Below are positions 44,570-55,900 of a stretch of 64,000 bases of DNA, in pieces. Every line of letters begins with the position of its first letter. The first letter of the stretch is position 1. Under the pieces are notes generated by a model. It made no database searches. It saw only the letters and a list, made by a program, of their open reading frames with translations, and was not told the origin of the DNA. This stretch comes from Ixodes scapularis. Lineage: Eukaryota; Arthropoda; Arachnida; Ixodida; Ixodidae. Location of the stretch: the NCBI RefSeq assembly GCF_016920785.2, contig NW_024609839.1, forward strand, positions 27,470,749 through 27,534,748, in the 5' to 3' direction. The translations under genes were made by a program, and so were the position numbers.

Positions 44570-45080
44570 TTTCTCGCTAAATGTACCGGGGAAGCTAAGT
44601 TGGTGTTCAGGTTACGTGACGTCAACTGATGTCAAGTGAACTAATGTGACGTGGTCTATACACCAATTCAGGATGCTGGCGTCACTTGATCTATAAACAA
44701 ATGCAGGAAAACTGGCACAAAGCGGCCTGACCGTCCTTACGGCACGTGACGTAGAAAACGATGTCAGTTTCCCCGCTGAATTTAGCGATAAATCGGGTGT
44801 CACGTTTACTGACGTCGCGAGTCTTATACATCAGTTTAGTCTCCCCGTTAAATTTGGCGAAGAAATTGAAGTCAGGCGACCTAATGCAACATGAACTATG
44901 CACCAATTGTTTTTCCACGCTAAATTTGACAGGGAAATCGATGTCACGTGAATCTAAACATGTTCAGTTTCAACGCTAAATGTGGCAAGTAAATCGACGT
45001 CACGCAACCCGACGACGCGTGACACGCCACTAACATTGCCCCACTAGATCTAGCATGAAAACTGACCTCACGTGGGTTAT
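44570..45080. repeat. CACGTG/TTTAGC motif field 3
   Basis: At least six units with CACGTGA or GTCACG, GACGTC and CCCCGCTGAATTTAGCG or relatives, alternating with ATGCACCAATT / TATACACCAATTCAG text. Unit spacing is about 60-80 bp. It continues to a CATTTCATGCTCTAGAGA block near 45185, like the end of field 2. Confidence 0.65.
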
Positions 45081-45761
45081 ACACGAATTTACTCTAATTG
45101 ATACAAATAAATGTTCTTCATTCCCCGAAACGACGGTTTAATGTTTTCTAAATAATTTTATAGAATTGCACCTCAAATAGTACATTTCATGCTCTAGAGA
45201 TAGAGAACCTTAGAGATAAAGATCGGTGTATATTTTTTTCTGCATTTTTTTTTTTAAATCTTTGTTCCTGGAGTGCGAGTTTGCGCTGTTTATACAGATT
45301 ATGCTGCACGCTGTAAACTTGAATCGCGGGACTGCCCTCGTCCGCCCAGTCACCACACCTCTTCTTCCTTTCTACCATAACTGCATTACCTCAGGAAGTA
45401 TCCATTCAGGCCCATGCTACCATCCTTTCAAATATAAGCGTTGATCTTCCTGACCGGTTCCCTCTCGACAAACGTCGTAGCAGAGTACGTAATGCTTCTA
45501 CGTGACGCGCGCTGACTACCCAAGTTATAGTCGCTCACAAGGTGAGAACGGCAGGGAGAGGCTTCAATTTCACCGCCTCTTGCATTTCCAGTCGGCACAC
45601 TCAAAATTGGTTAAAAGGCGCACAGTCAATCTATGCCTTAAAAATGCCTTGACGAAATCCTGTCTTCATTTCATTGCATGCAGTTTCTAAAGTCAGATTT
45701 CTAGGCTGTTTTCAGAAAACTACCCCGTATCCCTATGAACTTCCGTGATCATACGCAATAG

Positions 45762-45787
45762 CCAAAAAAAAAAAAAAAAAAAAAAAA
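45762..45787. repeat. poly-A run
   Basis: About 25 adenines; could be a retroelement tail, but no body is recognised upstream. Confidence 0.85.
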
Positions 45788-46736
45788 CACAAGGACAAGA
45801 AGAGGCGTAAACACTGGCACACTCGCAAGTAACATTTATTGAAAATAACGAATCTCATATATAACCGTGAAAACGAACCATTCGTCACGACTAGGCACGA
45901 TGTAGGCCGTTATAGAAGTGTCAAAAGTAGGGATGCCGCGAACTTTTTCGATTCGAAGTTTCGATGATCGAATCAAGCGGTTCGAAAGGTTCGAAAGATT
46001 TTGATTTTTCGAATTGTCTATATCGTAAAATTCGACGGAAGTCGAATTTTCGAACTTGTTAAGCTAAGAAGTTCGACGCTTTTCGAACCGTCCACCTTAT
46101 TACGGAAAAAAATCGATCTTTTTCGAACTTTTGAGCTTATTGCGCTGCAAAGTTCGATGCTTGTCGAACTTTGACTGACCAAAAAATTCGATGAATTTCG
46201 AACTTTCGAACTTATTTATCAAGAGAATTCGAAAAGTTTTGAACTTTCGGATCCAAAAAAGTCAGAAGTTCGATGAAATTCGAACTTTTAGGGTCAAAGT
46301 TCGACGTTCGTCGAACTTCGAAAGACCGGCGGACGGTTTCATTTGAATTCAAGTAGTGAGGTACATTCGTATTTTTTTTTCTCGAACTTTTACACGCGGT
46401 GCTGCGTTCCTCACGAAAGACAATGCCGTTTATTTCAATGTTCTGTCACGCTTAGTTTTAAATAAATAAATTCCCCAAGGGGCGAGGAAGGACGACGGCT
46501 TTTTTGACGATTATCGTGTGTGCAAGATTAGAAGCGCGCTGTAGCCGAAGCTATTTAAGGTAGATATGTTATACTTTTTTTTAAGAATGATCTATGTATA
46601 GCTAGGTAAGTGCCGTCTTAAGATGTGATTATTGTTATTCAACGTGAGTTTTGAAGAAATGTCCAAACATGTATCTACATGCAATTATGCCCTAAACTTG
46701 ATATTTATTTTCGTATAAGTTATTTGAGGTATCGCA

Positions 46737-46772
46737 TTTAAATTAACACCAAATTAACACCAAATTAACACC
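46737..46772. repeat. 11-bp tandem repeat
   Basis: AAATTAACACC-type unit repeated three to four times. Confidence 0.85.
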
Positions 46773-47352
46773 GAATTCTTGATAGTTTTTTTTTTTTTTG
46801 CTCTCCAGCTTTTTATCCCCGCATTTATTCTTTTTTTTCTTTTTGGCACAGGTATTTAGGTCGAAAAGACATAGCTTTGAACTTCCGAACCACTAAGCAT
46901 GTGACGAGGAGTGCCTTTTGACAGCGAGTTTCTAACAATGACCATCTACGCGATCTTTTATGCAGTGAAGAGCGAAAGTAGCTATACATATGCATAAATA
47001 ATTTCAGATTAAAATAACTCGACCGCGCCCTTTTTCCCCGTATTGTTTTCTTTAACAGTCCTGAATATCTGGAAGGGGGGAAGGGGGTCTGAACCCTCCC
47101 CCCCCCCTCCCGGTATCCTCCTTCCCCCCGTTTTTCCTCTTCCGACGCCACTTGTATGGTAGAACTCTCCTCGACCTCGAGTTGTGTCGGCTTTTTGCGA
47201 GGTACCAGAAAATAAACCTCCAGGACAATTACAAACTTAACTTACTATATGCCAGCGTCACTCGGGCGGCGTTCTATCGGATTACTACCAGCGTGCAAGG
47301 GGTGGCGAGGTAGTTTGCCAGGCCGCTTCAAGGTTTTTCTGAGCCTCAACCT

Positions 47353-47440
47353 CCTGCCCGCCCTTGGCCGCTTCGAACTGGATGAGTCTCGTAAAACAGT
47401 GTGCTTGTGTGATCACTACTGCGTGATGCAGGTTAAAGAC
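47353..47440 (+). repeat. SINE-body-like dispersed repeat, copy 3
   Basis: CCTGCCCGCCC, CTTCGAACTGGATGAG, AGTGTGCTTGTGTGATCA, CTACTGCGTGATGCAGGTTA and AAGAC in the same order as 27476-27600, then an impure C-tract (47441-47480) where the other copy has ACCAGG. Confidence 0.5.
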
Positions 47441-48139
47441 TCCCCCCCCCCCCGCCCCCCCCACCCCCCCGCCCCCCCGGGCTGGCGGTCACAACTCTGC
47501 ACTGGCAATTATTCCAGCACATGCGGGACACTCGTCGTCTCATTTAATTGCCTGACCAACTTCGCAGAATCTAGATATCACACCCTAACTTTTCTAAACT
47601 TGATTTTGTGAAAACCAGTGAGTCGTGAAAACGTTATTTGAAACTGAAACTGTGGAGGAACGTGAAAACCGGACTTCGAACTTTGAAAACTTGGACTAGA
47701 AAGAAGTTCAAAATCTTCAAAGTTTCGTTTTTTTTTTTAATTTAGCGTTAAAAGAGAATCGAAACCTTCGAACTTTTCGAACTTTATGCAGAAAGATATT
47801 TCGAAATCTTCGATTTGTTCGAACTTCATGTCTGTAAAAATTCGAAGCGTTCAAAGTTTTCAAACTTTATTTCCAAAGAATTTTGAAATCTTCGAATTTA
47901 TCGAACCTGAAGTATAAAAAAATATTCGAAATATTCGAATCCGAAATTTTAGAAACCGTGAAAGCTTGAAACTTTTCGAAATCGAAACTCCACTGTGATC
48001 GAAAGTTGCGAATGTTTTTAATTCAAACCTCGGTCGGTACGAAAATATCGATATTTTTCGAAATCGAACCTCAGTTCCCTTCGCAAATATCGAAACCTTT
48101 CGAAATGGAACCTAAAGTGGTTCGCGACATCTCTAGCCA

Positions 48140-49320
48140 CAAGTGACACTTCTTTAACCTTATTGACAAAAGAATTTGATTTTCTAGAAACGGGTCTACA
48201 CCGTGCCCGGTCGTGACGAAAGCCTTTTTTACGGCTAAATAAGGGATTAGGTTTTTCAATAAATGTTGGTTGCGAGTGCGCCAGTGTTTACGTCTCTCCT
48301 TGTCCTTGTGTTTATTTGGCGCCTGTCTACCATCATGAACCAACTGGCCCAAATTGTCATATTAACCTCCGTGGCTGAAAACATTCTGAAAAATATAAAG
48401 CGATGTGGTGACACTGACAGACGCTAAAGGGACAAACGAATGATAGTAGTAAACATGCCCTATATTCAGAACGTTTCCTACGCGCTAAAAAAGTAAGGGA
48501 ACCGAGAAAATCTGAAAGTAGTATTTTCACCTCCAACAAGGTTTCCAGTTTAGGCAAACGATCAAAAACAACCATCAAGTACGCTGCAAAAAAAAAAAAA
48601 AAAAAAAACAACAAAAAAAGAAAAAAAAAAGAAAAGAAAAACAAAAACAAAACAAAACCAAAAACACCGCAGAATGTCTTTTTCTTGATCGAACGATGTA
48701 GTTTATTCTATTCCTCTGTCCTGTGGCAAGCAAACTGGGCGTTGCTTGAACGAACGGTTAAGAGAATATTACCATAATATCCACAGTGATGTCCGGACAT
48801 TTAGGTATACTCTGTCGCGATTACGTACGTGAGTCTGATTTTACGCGGTGTTCTGTATCGGTAGAAATAGCTCAGAAGCTCTCTAGAGAGATTATTGAGG
48901 CAGAAAGGATTGTACAGCTTAAAGATGCTTGTGTTACTGCCGTAACCTTGACGTTATTAAACAAAGAGCTGGAATATTTTGCAAATGGAGAGAGGAGACG
49001 AACGTGAGATACGGAAAATATTGTTGCGGCTCTCGCTGCGACGAAGAATACGAAGCAGTTCTGCTACCCTCGTTCCTCGTGCTGAAGACCCCAAAAATAC
49101 AATTGAGTTGTAATTTAGCCCTGTGTCTTTTCGGTGTGTGTGTCCTGTGTGTTGACTGTTGTCTTTGCGCTGTTGTTGCTGTATCCAGCAAACGTGAGAT
49201 AAAATACCAACACGGCCACAAGCATGCGGAAACCAAAGCCCATGCCATTGATGCCAAATAATGGCAGTGAGAGTGGTTCCCTCCATGCGCCGGTCAGGTA
49301 ACTACTCAAATGAAATATCT
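48140..49320. other. non-coding stretch
   Basis: 48588-48660 is A-rich low complexity. The frame at 48786-49007 is open for 73 codons but has no recognisable domain or splice context. No gene called. Confidence 0.4.
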
Positions 49321-49324
49321 ATAT

Positions 49325-50660
49325 CAGGGGTGGCCAACCTGTGGCTTATCTTTTACCCAGTGCGGCTCTCGCGACTTAAAAGTTTCCAAAATAAAATAGT
49401 AGGAACCGGACACTCATTTCATGAAAATATTCTGGAACAGCATTACCCGCTGCAGCGCGAAGTATTATTATTAGTATTAATGTTATTATTATTATTATTA
49501 TTATTATGCATTATGTATAACCAGCTCGCCCATCAGATCATTTTAATTGTGGAACAAGCGCACGACAGGATGTAAAACATTACTTGGTTTTAACCTGCTG
49601 TGTGTGTTGTCTTCATCCTATCAAAATAAAATGCCATGGTCAGAATGTAGCAAATCAAGTAGAAACGCCATTTTTCTTTTGTTTGCTAAGTTATGGGTAA
49701 TTCTGCTGGTGGACATGGAGCGATCCAAAAGCGCTCCATCCTTGCTCCTTTAGCCCAGTCACTGCTACCAGACAGTGCTCTCTCTGTGGAAAATCCTGTC
49801 GGCACTGATCGATGAGCCACCTTCTTTTATTAGGATATTTTTCTTTTCTATACAGTGGTATGCTGCTCCATCAGGAAATGCAAAGCTAACAGTCCTACGT
49901 ACTGATGCGATTACAAGACTATAAGTCGTACATGGGGGTGTACGTATCTCAAAAGGTCCGGCTTAGGGAGGCGCTTGGTTGACAAGAATTAAAACTTAGT
50001 TGCCGACTTGAAATCAGAACAAACATGTATAAAAAATAATTATTATGATGATAATGCAATTAATGCAAGGGTGCAAGCGAGCTAGACAATAATGACGATA
50101 ATATTGCCTGGAGAAGGGAAACATGGGAGACAAAGGACGAAGACAAATCTTCAGGTAGATGAATAATACCCGATAAATGAATATTTTTTTCGGTCGCGCA
50201 CCACTGACCTAGCGATTTTGGAGGTTTGTTTTTGTCCTTTGTCCCCTTTGTTCCCCTTCTCCAGAGAATATTTTTGTTATAAATATTATATTTTGTCAAA
50301 TTATAAGTTATAAATAGCTTGCACGTGACGCACTTCCGTTCATGCTGGTGTTAAAAGTCTGCCGTTAATGCAGTGGAAGTTGCGCTACTCACATCCGCTC
50401 GCCTGCAACACTTACTTCCTGTTTGAAGAAATAGTATACCGAAGAATACGCAGTCAGCCCCCCAGGTCGCCGATCTGTCTGCGCCACTGAAGTCATTGCA
50501 AGGACCTTCTAGCAATGCTCACATAATAACACCCTCATAAGCATGTGAAAAGGAAGACATTCCCTTCACTGGGACACACGACCCCACCTTTCCATGCGGC
50601 TTTCTAGAAATCAAAAATTTTGCTTGTGGCGCTTGGGCAGTGTCGATTTGGCAACCCCTA
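49325..50660. mobile_element. probable non-autonomous hAT element
   Basis: CAGGGGTGGCCAACC at the left and TTTGGCAACCCCTA at the right are inverted with several mismatches, as in hAT ends. Flanks ATCTATAT / GTTTATAT agree at 6 of 8. The interior has a TTA microsatellite (49466-49507) and no transposase. Confidence 0.5.
49466..49507. repeat. TTA microsatellite
   Basis: Imperfect (ATT)n of about 14 units. Confidence 0.9.
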
Positions 50661-50835
50661 GTTTATATAGTATAGCTACAACAACAGGCTTTAATTAATT
50701 TTAATTGCTGCATTATGCACGTCTCAGTAAAAAGCTGGATAATAAGAGTGCACGTCACGGCTGTCCACTTGTTTTGTTTTCTTTCTCTAGCCAACCTATG
50801 AACTCTTCAGCATAGTATGTCCAAAGTGCTTATTT

Positions 50836-51228
50836 AAGGGATGCTGAACCAAAGGTTGGATTTAGCAAAACTGCGAGTGCTCAATGATACACTACAATCC
50901 TCGAAACATCGTTCATACGCTGATATCTTGAACGGATGGCTAAATGTTTTGGAAAAGAAGGGCACGATTGAGTGAGGCTCGCGGTCGGACTTCGCGCATA
51001 TGCTGCATACTTGCGGCGGAGGCGCGAAGTAGTGAAAAGTAGTGCAGATAACGTTAGTATTGTGACGTCACGCACTCGCTGCCAGTTTTTGTCAATCGCA
51101 CCCTTCTTTCTCACAAATAATGCCTTACGTTTTAGATATCGCTGTTTGAGCGATGCATTGGGGTTTATATCACCCTCCAGTTATCTCCCCTTGTTTTGCT
51201 AAGTCCAACTTTTGGTTCAGCGTCCCTT
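50836..51228. mobile_element. MITE with AAGGGATGCTGAACC ends
   Basis: Left AAGGGATGCTGAACCAAAGG then TTGGATTTAGCAAAAC; right GTTTTGCTAAGTCCAAC then TTTTGGTTCAGCGTCCCTT. About 36-bp inverted repeats with 3 mismatches. A related single end is at 17512-17555. The target duplication is unclear. Confidence 0.82.
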
Positions 51229-51229
51229 C

Positions 51230-52665
51230 CATAAAAAAAATCTTACCTGATCCTTGAAGAACGAGGCATGTGTCTCTTTGAGAAGTAGTGGGAGTAAGTA
51301 GAAAAAATACCAGTCATTCGAGGTCTGAAAAATCACACAAGAACAAAAGTTTGAAAATCTATTTCAGGCAATATACACTAAGAGCTTGCACGTCTTACTT
51401 GGATGACTTAATGTTTTAAGCATAACAAACATTTAGTGAAAGACTGTAAGTGCGCAGGCGAGCGCATGATAGCTAGTCATCTCGTTTAGCACCTGGGACT
51501 GTAGTGTAGAAAAGGAAGAAAATAAATTTTAGTCAAAGAAACAGACACAGAAGGGGACGAGGTGTTCTTCTCTCTGTCTGAACCACCGACTAAAGGATTT
51601 GTTTCCCTTTTCTGCATCCTAATCTCAAGTGTTAAAGGACAGTTTAGTAAACAACCTCATTTTTTTTTTGTGCTAGAAGGTGACCTATTTTTCGTGCCAT
51701 TTTTGGTCATTTTTGACCAATCCACAAAAATTAGATCCTTAGAATATTAAAGGGGCGCTATGAAAGCTACTGAGACCCTCTATTTATGGCCACAACTTAA
51801 TTTATGTGCTTACACATCCAAAATCTGCAATCATGTGCAACTTCTCTCACTATAAAAAATGCGATAAAAGGATTGCGACATCGTAGTCCTACAGATTGCG
51901 CCCCCGCATATGGTCAAGCGGCGGACGGTGCTCGTCAGCCAATTATGAGCGATGACTTGCCGTGCGAACTAGCAGCCATCCAGTTCTGCTTGTCCGCAAC
52001 ATGGGCGTCTGCTGCATTACTGCCGCAGACGACATGGGAGTCTACAGCAGTAATGTTTTAAAACTAATATCTGACTAGTGGAAAACTTCACGACTTTTCA
52101 TAGTAGTCTTATTTTGTTATTCATTTTGAATCCTTCCTACACGCGCAAGGTGAGTGCGTCCAATGCGTGATTTCGCTGACCACATTGTCCTTAGCACTCG
52201 GAAACTCAGTAAATTGTGTATAGATGCAGATGGCATATGGTCTAGATTTGAATTACGTAACACAAGACCAAGTGACAGTGAATGTATAGCTTTTGAAAAT
52301 TGAATGAGCGCTAAATTCTAGGGCACACAACCTTTCCTTTCAAAACCTTCAGCACCAAGTGTTCCATGACGCCATCGAAAAAAAGCCGGCCTCAGCTTGT
52401 CTTCAGTGAACTCCAGAACAGTCGACAGATTCTTTGTTGCAACCGCAACAAAATGCTCCATGGCTTTGATTTCTGCGTTGGGATGAAACTCAACAAAAAT
52501 TAGAAAGCAAACATATGGTAGAACGCCGGTCTTGCTGAAAATCGTAAACTATGGAAGAGAAATAAAGTTGGGATGTGTGGACATTTGGGCAGTTTGAAGT
52601 TATTCATGCAATCAAATGAGATGACTTGTCTAAATTCAGGAAACATCCTATAAATATGATTTATT
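51230..52665. other. non-coding stretch
   Basis: AT-rich, with ORFs lacking domains and no repeat borders recognised. Confidence 0.4.
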
Positions 52666-52666
52666 T

Positions 52667-52990
52667 TAGAGCGCAGCTTTTAGGCTTCCGTTTGCAGGTT
52701 GAGCGGCGTCGCCATCGGCGTCGGCGTAACCGCACACGTTGCATTACGGGGCGTCACAGTTTCCCAGCTAAATTTAGCGGGGAAAATGACGTCGCGTGAC
52801 TTCGTGTCACGTCACCCTTGAAGAAATTCAACGGGAGGAGGCAGAGGAGGTGGGAAGGAGAAGAAGGGGAGGGAAGGAGGAGGAGGAGGAAAAGAGGGGA
52901 GAAGGAAGAGAGGAGGAGGGGAGGGTACGGAGGAGGACGGGCATACCCTCCCCTCCGTACCCTTCTCTTCTCCTCAAGACCTGCGCTCTA
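52667..52990. mobile_element. MITE family H copy 1 (TAGAGCGCAG ends)
   Basis: TAGAGCGCAGCTTTTAGGCT at the left and TCAAGACCTGCGCTCTA at the right. Inside are GGCGTCGCCATCGGCGTCGG, the palindrome GCTAAATTTAGC at 52767-52778, GCGTGACTTCGTGTCACGTC and a purine-rich AGGAGG tract (52833-52930). Two other copies at 54839-55053 and 63541-63918 are in the opposite orientation. Confidence 0.8.
52833..52930. repeat. purine-rich GGA tract
   Basis: About 95 bases almost all purine on the + strand, immediately followed by a short inverted pair GGGAGGGTACGGAGG / CCTCCGTACCCTTC. Confidence 0.85.
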
Positions 52991-53263
52991 GTATCGCATT
53001 TCAGAGATTTGCAAACGTCTCATTATATCATGGTGCATTGTTCTTCCATAATTAAACCTGCAAGTTATCGAACATGCGGTATTGTCGTCAGGGTGTGGTT
53101 CGTGCAAGTCTGAGTTTGTTCCGAGAAGATCGCATTATGTTTGTGACCACATCTATCTTAAAGGGTAAAGTTGCTTAAATTTCTCCTATTTTTAGGCTAG
53201 ACTATGTTCAACTAAGTCGGCATCTGTGAATCACGATATAATTTGTTTTTCGGTAGTATGTAT

Positions 53264-54581
53264 CAGTGTGTCGAACCGAAAAAAATACGGGTTCGGTTAC
53301 GGTTCAGGTTCAGGTAAATTTATTTTGTTCCGGTTCAGTTCCGGTTCGATTAATTCGATCCGAGAACCGGTTCGCGAACCGGTTCGGAGCGCTGAACCGG
53401 TTCGGAAATTATAGATGACAAATTGCAACATCAAAATAAATTACAAATAAAACATCGTCGGAAAGCCAGCGCGAAATAAGCACAGACAAACGGCGTGTTT
53501 GTGAGAGAAAAAAAAAGAGGAGGGTGCACACCCCAAAGGTGTACGGGTCACGGCAAACGTACGTAGAATTCGATTCGCTCTGGCGCGTTTATTCATGTAT
53601 AATACGGACACCGATGAAAACAAATGAAAAGTAGTCGAAACCAGTAGTGCATAACGTTGATAAAAGCCTGTAGCCAATGCAAGCGGCAAACAACGACTGT
53701 CTGATGACAGGGCTGTCTGTCACGGGCGCTAACTCCAGCGTCTGCTGAGCGTTGGTTTGAGCGCCCGCGCCCGCTTGAGTCTCATGACTACGCTGGGCGG
53801 GCGACGGGAGCAACAGAAGCTCGGCAGATCCTTTGTCAAATTCGAAACTGCGCGCAGCTTCGCTTCTCCGCGAGCGACTAGGGTTTGTATCCCTGTTTTT
53901 TCCCCCGCATTTATCGAGTTTCCGGTACGAAAAAATACGGCATGTAAATCTTGACACTTCATAGCTCGATATACTCTGACCGGTGGTTGGGGCAGCGAAG
54001 AGCAGATATAATTCATGAATGCTCATTTTAACTGTAAAAAAAATTTCTTTCTCTCCCTCAAACATTATCAAACTCCACAGCCTTTTCCTTCCTCATTCCG
54101 ATGGAAGCAAGCTTCAAGAACTCGCGCGTTCTAGAAACGTGTTATGAAATGAGCACACAGCAGCATTTAGGATTTACGAGATTGTAGGAAAATGAAATCC
54201 CGTGACGCGATTTTTTTTTTTGCACAGCCTTCCAATTCTCTTTCTTCCGTGCGAGCCGCGACCAGCGCAATACTGGTTCCTATGTCAAGATTCATGGATG
54301 CAGCGTTTATATTCCTAAGACTGAGTGGAGAAGAAAAATATGTAAGTGTGTCAGTTGACGGCACTTAAAAATCAAATGGCATTGATAGCACATTCATTGT
54401 CAACAGCGCGTGGCCGAACCGTTTTGACATGAGCCGGTAACCGTTATCTTTTTTCCGGTTCAGTTCCGGTTCGGTTTCATCGCGATAACAATATAACGGT
54501 TCGGGTTCGGGTTCAGTTCCGGAAAAAAATACCGGTTCGGTTCCGGTTTTCGGTTCGGTTCAGTTCCGGTTCGACGCCCTG
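53264..54581. mobile_element. non-autonomous hAT element with CCGGTTCGG arrays
   Basis: CAGTGTGTCGAACCG at the left and CGGTTCGACGCCCTG at the right. Flanked by 8-bp repeats GTATGTAT (53256-53263) and GTATGCAT (54582-54589), one mismatch. Each end holds about 150 bp of GGTTCGGTTC / CCGGTTCGG / CAGTTCCGG repeats. The interior (53430-54390) shows no transposase, so it is 1318 bp and non-autonomous. Confidence 0.85.
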
Positions 54582-54838
54582 GTATGCATAGTTCTCTAGA
54601 TATTTCGTGTCAAAAAGTTTTGTTTTGGCGGCTCATGGCAAAACAAAACCACCGGCTCCAGCACGACGACAATGTTTGTGGGACGTTGCTTGAGTGTGAC
54701 TGGAGAGGCTAAAACTTTAGCGTACCAAGTACGAACGCTCCCTACGTCTGCAGAGTAAATGCATTGTAATGGAGCTCATAGATAGCCCTCGGTATAACAA
54801 AAAATGAAAGCCGTTTACAACTCCCTGTAACGCCGAAT

Positions 54839-55053
54839 CGGAGCGCAGTTCTTGAGGAGTAGGAGGGAAGGGCACTGAGGGGAGGGCACTAAGGGGAACG
54901 CTACTGAGGGGTCACGTGACATGGGGTGTCACGTGACTTCGGTGTTACGTTACCTGCGAGGGTCACGTGACCTTGCGGTTGCGCCGACGGCGACGGCGAC
55001 GCCGACGCCGACGCCGCTCAAGCCGGAAACGGGCGGCTAAGAGCTGCGCTCTA
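54839..55053. mobile_element. MITE family H copy 2
   Basis: CGGAGCGCAGTTCTTGAGG at the left and GGCTAAGAGCTGCGCTCTAA at the right. It carries GTCACGTGAC at 54911-54920 and 54928-54937, GTCACGTGA at 54962-54970, and a GGCGACGGCGACGCCGACGC tract. Confidence 0.78.
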
Positions 55054-55054
55054 A

Positions 55055-55900
55055 GAAGCCCGGCGCTTGTTCGACTTTCTCTCTGTGACAAGCGCCGCTT
55101 CTGTCATCGCCAGATTTATCCTCTCTGCAATGATCGGCAAACTAGTATTCCAACCACCCTGTAGTTGTTCCCGCCTGAAATGGAAGCGTTACTGCGGAGA
55201 ATTTCGTTAAATGATGTTACAGCTCCCGCTGTTGCCTAACTAAAGCTGAACAGTTGAGCGCACGCTAAGAAGCCCGCAATAGCATGCGTAACATTAATTT
55301 TGTGAGGGATGTTGATTTCCTTTGCTGCAAAAGTTTGACTAGTCATATTTTGTCACACTGGCAGGCCCACTAAGCCGGCTTGGTATCTTCCCGGCTTAAA
55401 TCTTGATAGCATATTATCCCCACAAAAATGGCGGGTAAATTTCTTCTATTATTTGAAAACATTCTGTAGAGATAAAAGTAAAATGGACGTAACTGCATCT
55501 CTACGTAGGCTTGATCTTAGTTTAGGTATGTACTTAGATAAATTTCAGCATTAGTAGGTGTAAGGCCTCTTTCACACAGCAAGCTCCTCTCCCGTCCCTG
55601 CCCCCTCACAACGGTATGCAGGGTCGCTTAGGTGACGAGGGAGCATCCGAACAGGCGGCGACGGTGGCTATCGCCAGTGTGTGCCGGCATTTAATTTCTT
55701 TCTTTCAATACGTTCAGGGCCCAGGGGCATCAGAGGGGGCGGGCATACAATATTAGTTCAGTCAAAAGTCGAAACAAGCAAGACAATTTGGTTATCAAAG
55801 GTAATCCAGCATAATCTTAGCAAACGTGAGTAGTTAGTGCTTTTCTAACTAAAACAATTGATATAATGGCTACTAATACTGCGGGAACATTTTTCCATTC
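55055..55900. other. non-coding stretch
   Basis: No gene or element recognised. Confidence 0.4.

Larger units (their letters stand above)
45928..48135. mobile_element. hAT-like non-autonomous element with TTCGAA arrays
   Basis: TAGGGATGCCGCGAAC at the left and GTTCGCGACATCTCTA at the right are inverted with few mismatches. Flanks GTCAAAAG / GCCACAAG agree at 6 of 8, consistent with a decayed 8-bp duplication. About 450 bp at each end are dense in TTCGAA, TTCGAAC and GAAATTCGAA motifs. The interior (46400-47640) has no transposase and carries a SINE-body-like block and C-tracts. Confidence 0.72.

Noticed and set aside
45762..45787. Poly-A run as tail of a processed pseudogene
   Set aside because: The upstream 45200-45760 sequence shows no coding remnant or target duplication that I can identify.
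48786..49007. 73-codon open frame, moderately natural composition
   Set aside because: No recognised domain, start context or splice sites; cannot be told from chance.
52796..53113. Glu/Gly/Arg-rich open frame
   Set aside because: Translation of the purine-rich tract in MITE H; low complexity.
54967..55164. Arg-rich open frame
   Set aside because: Product of a CGA/GCC trinucleotide-like tract in MITE H copy 2.
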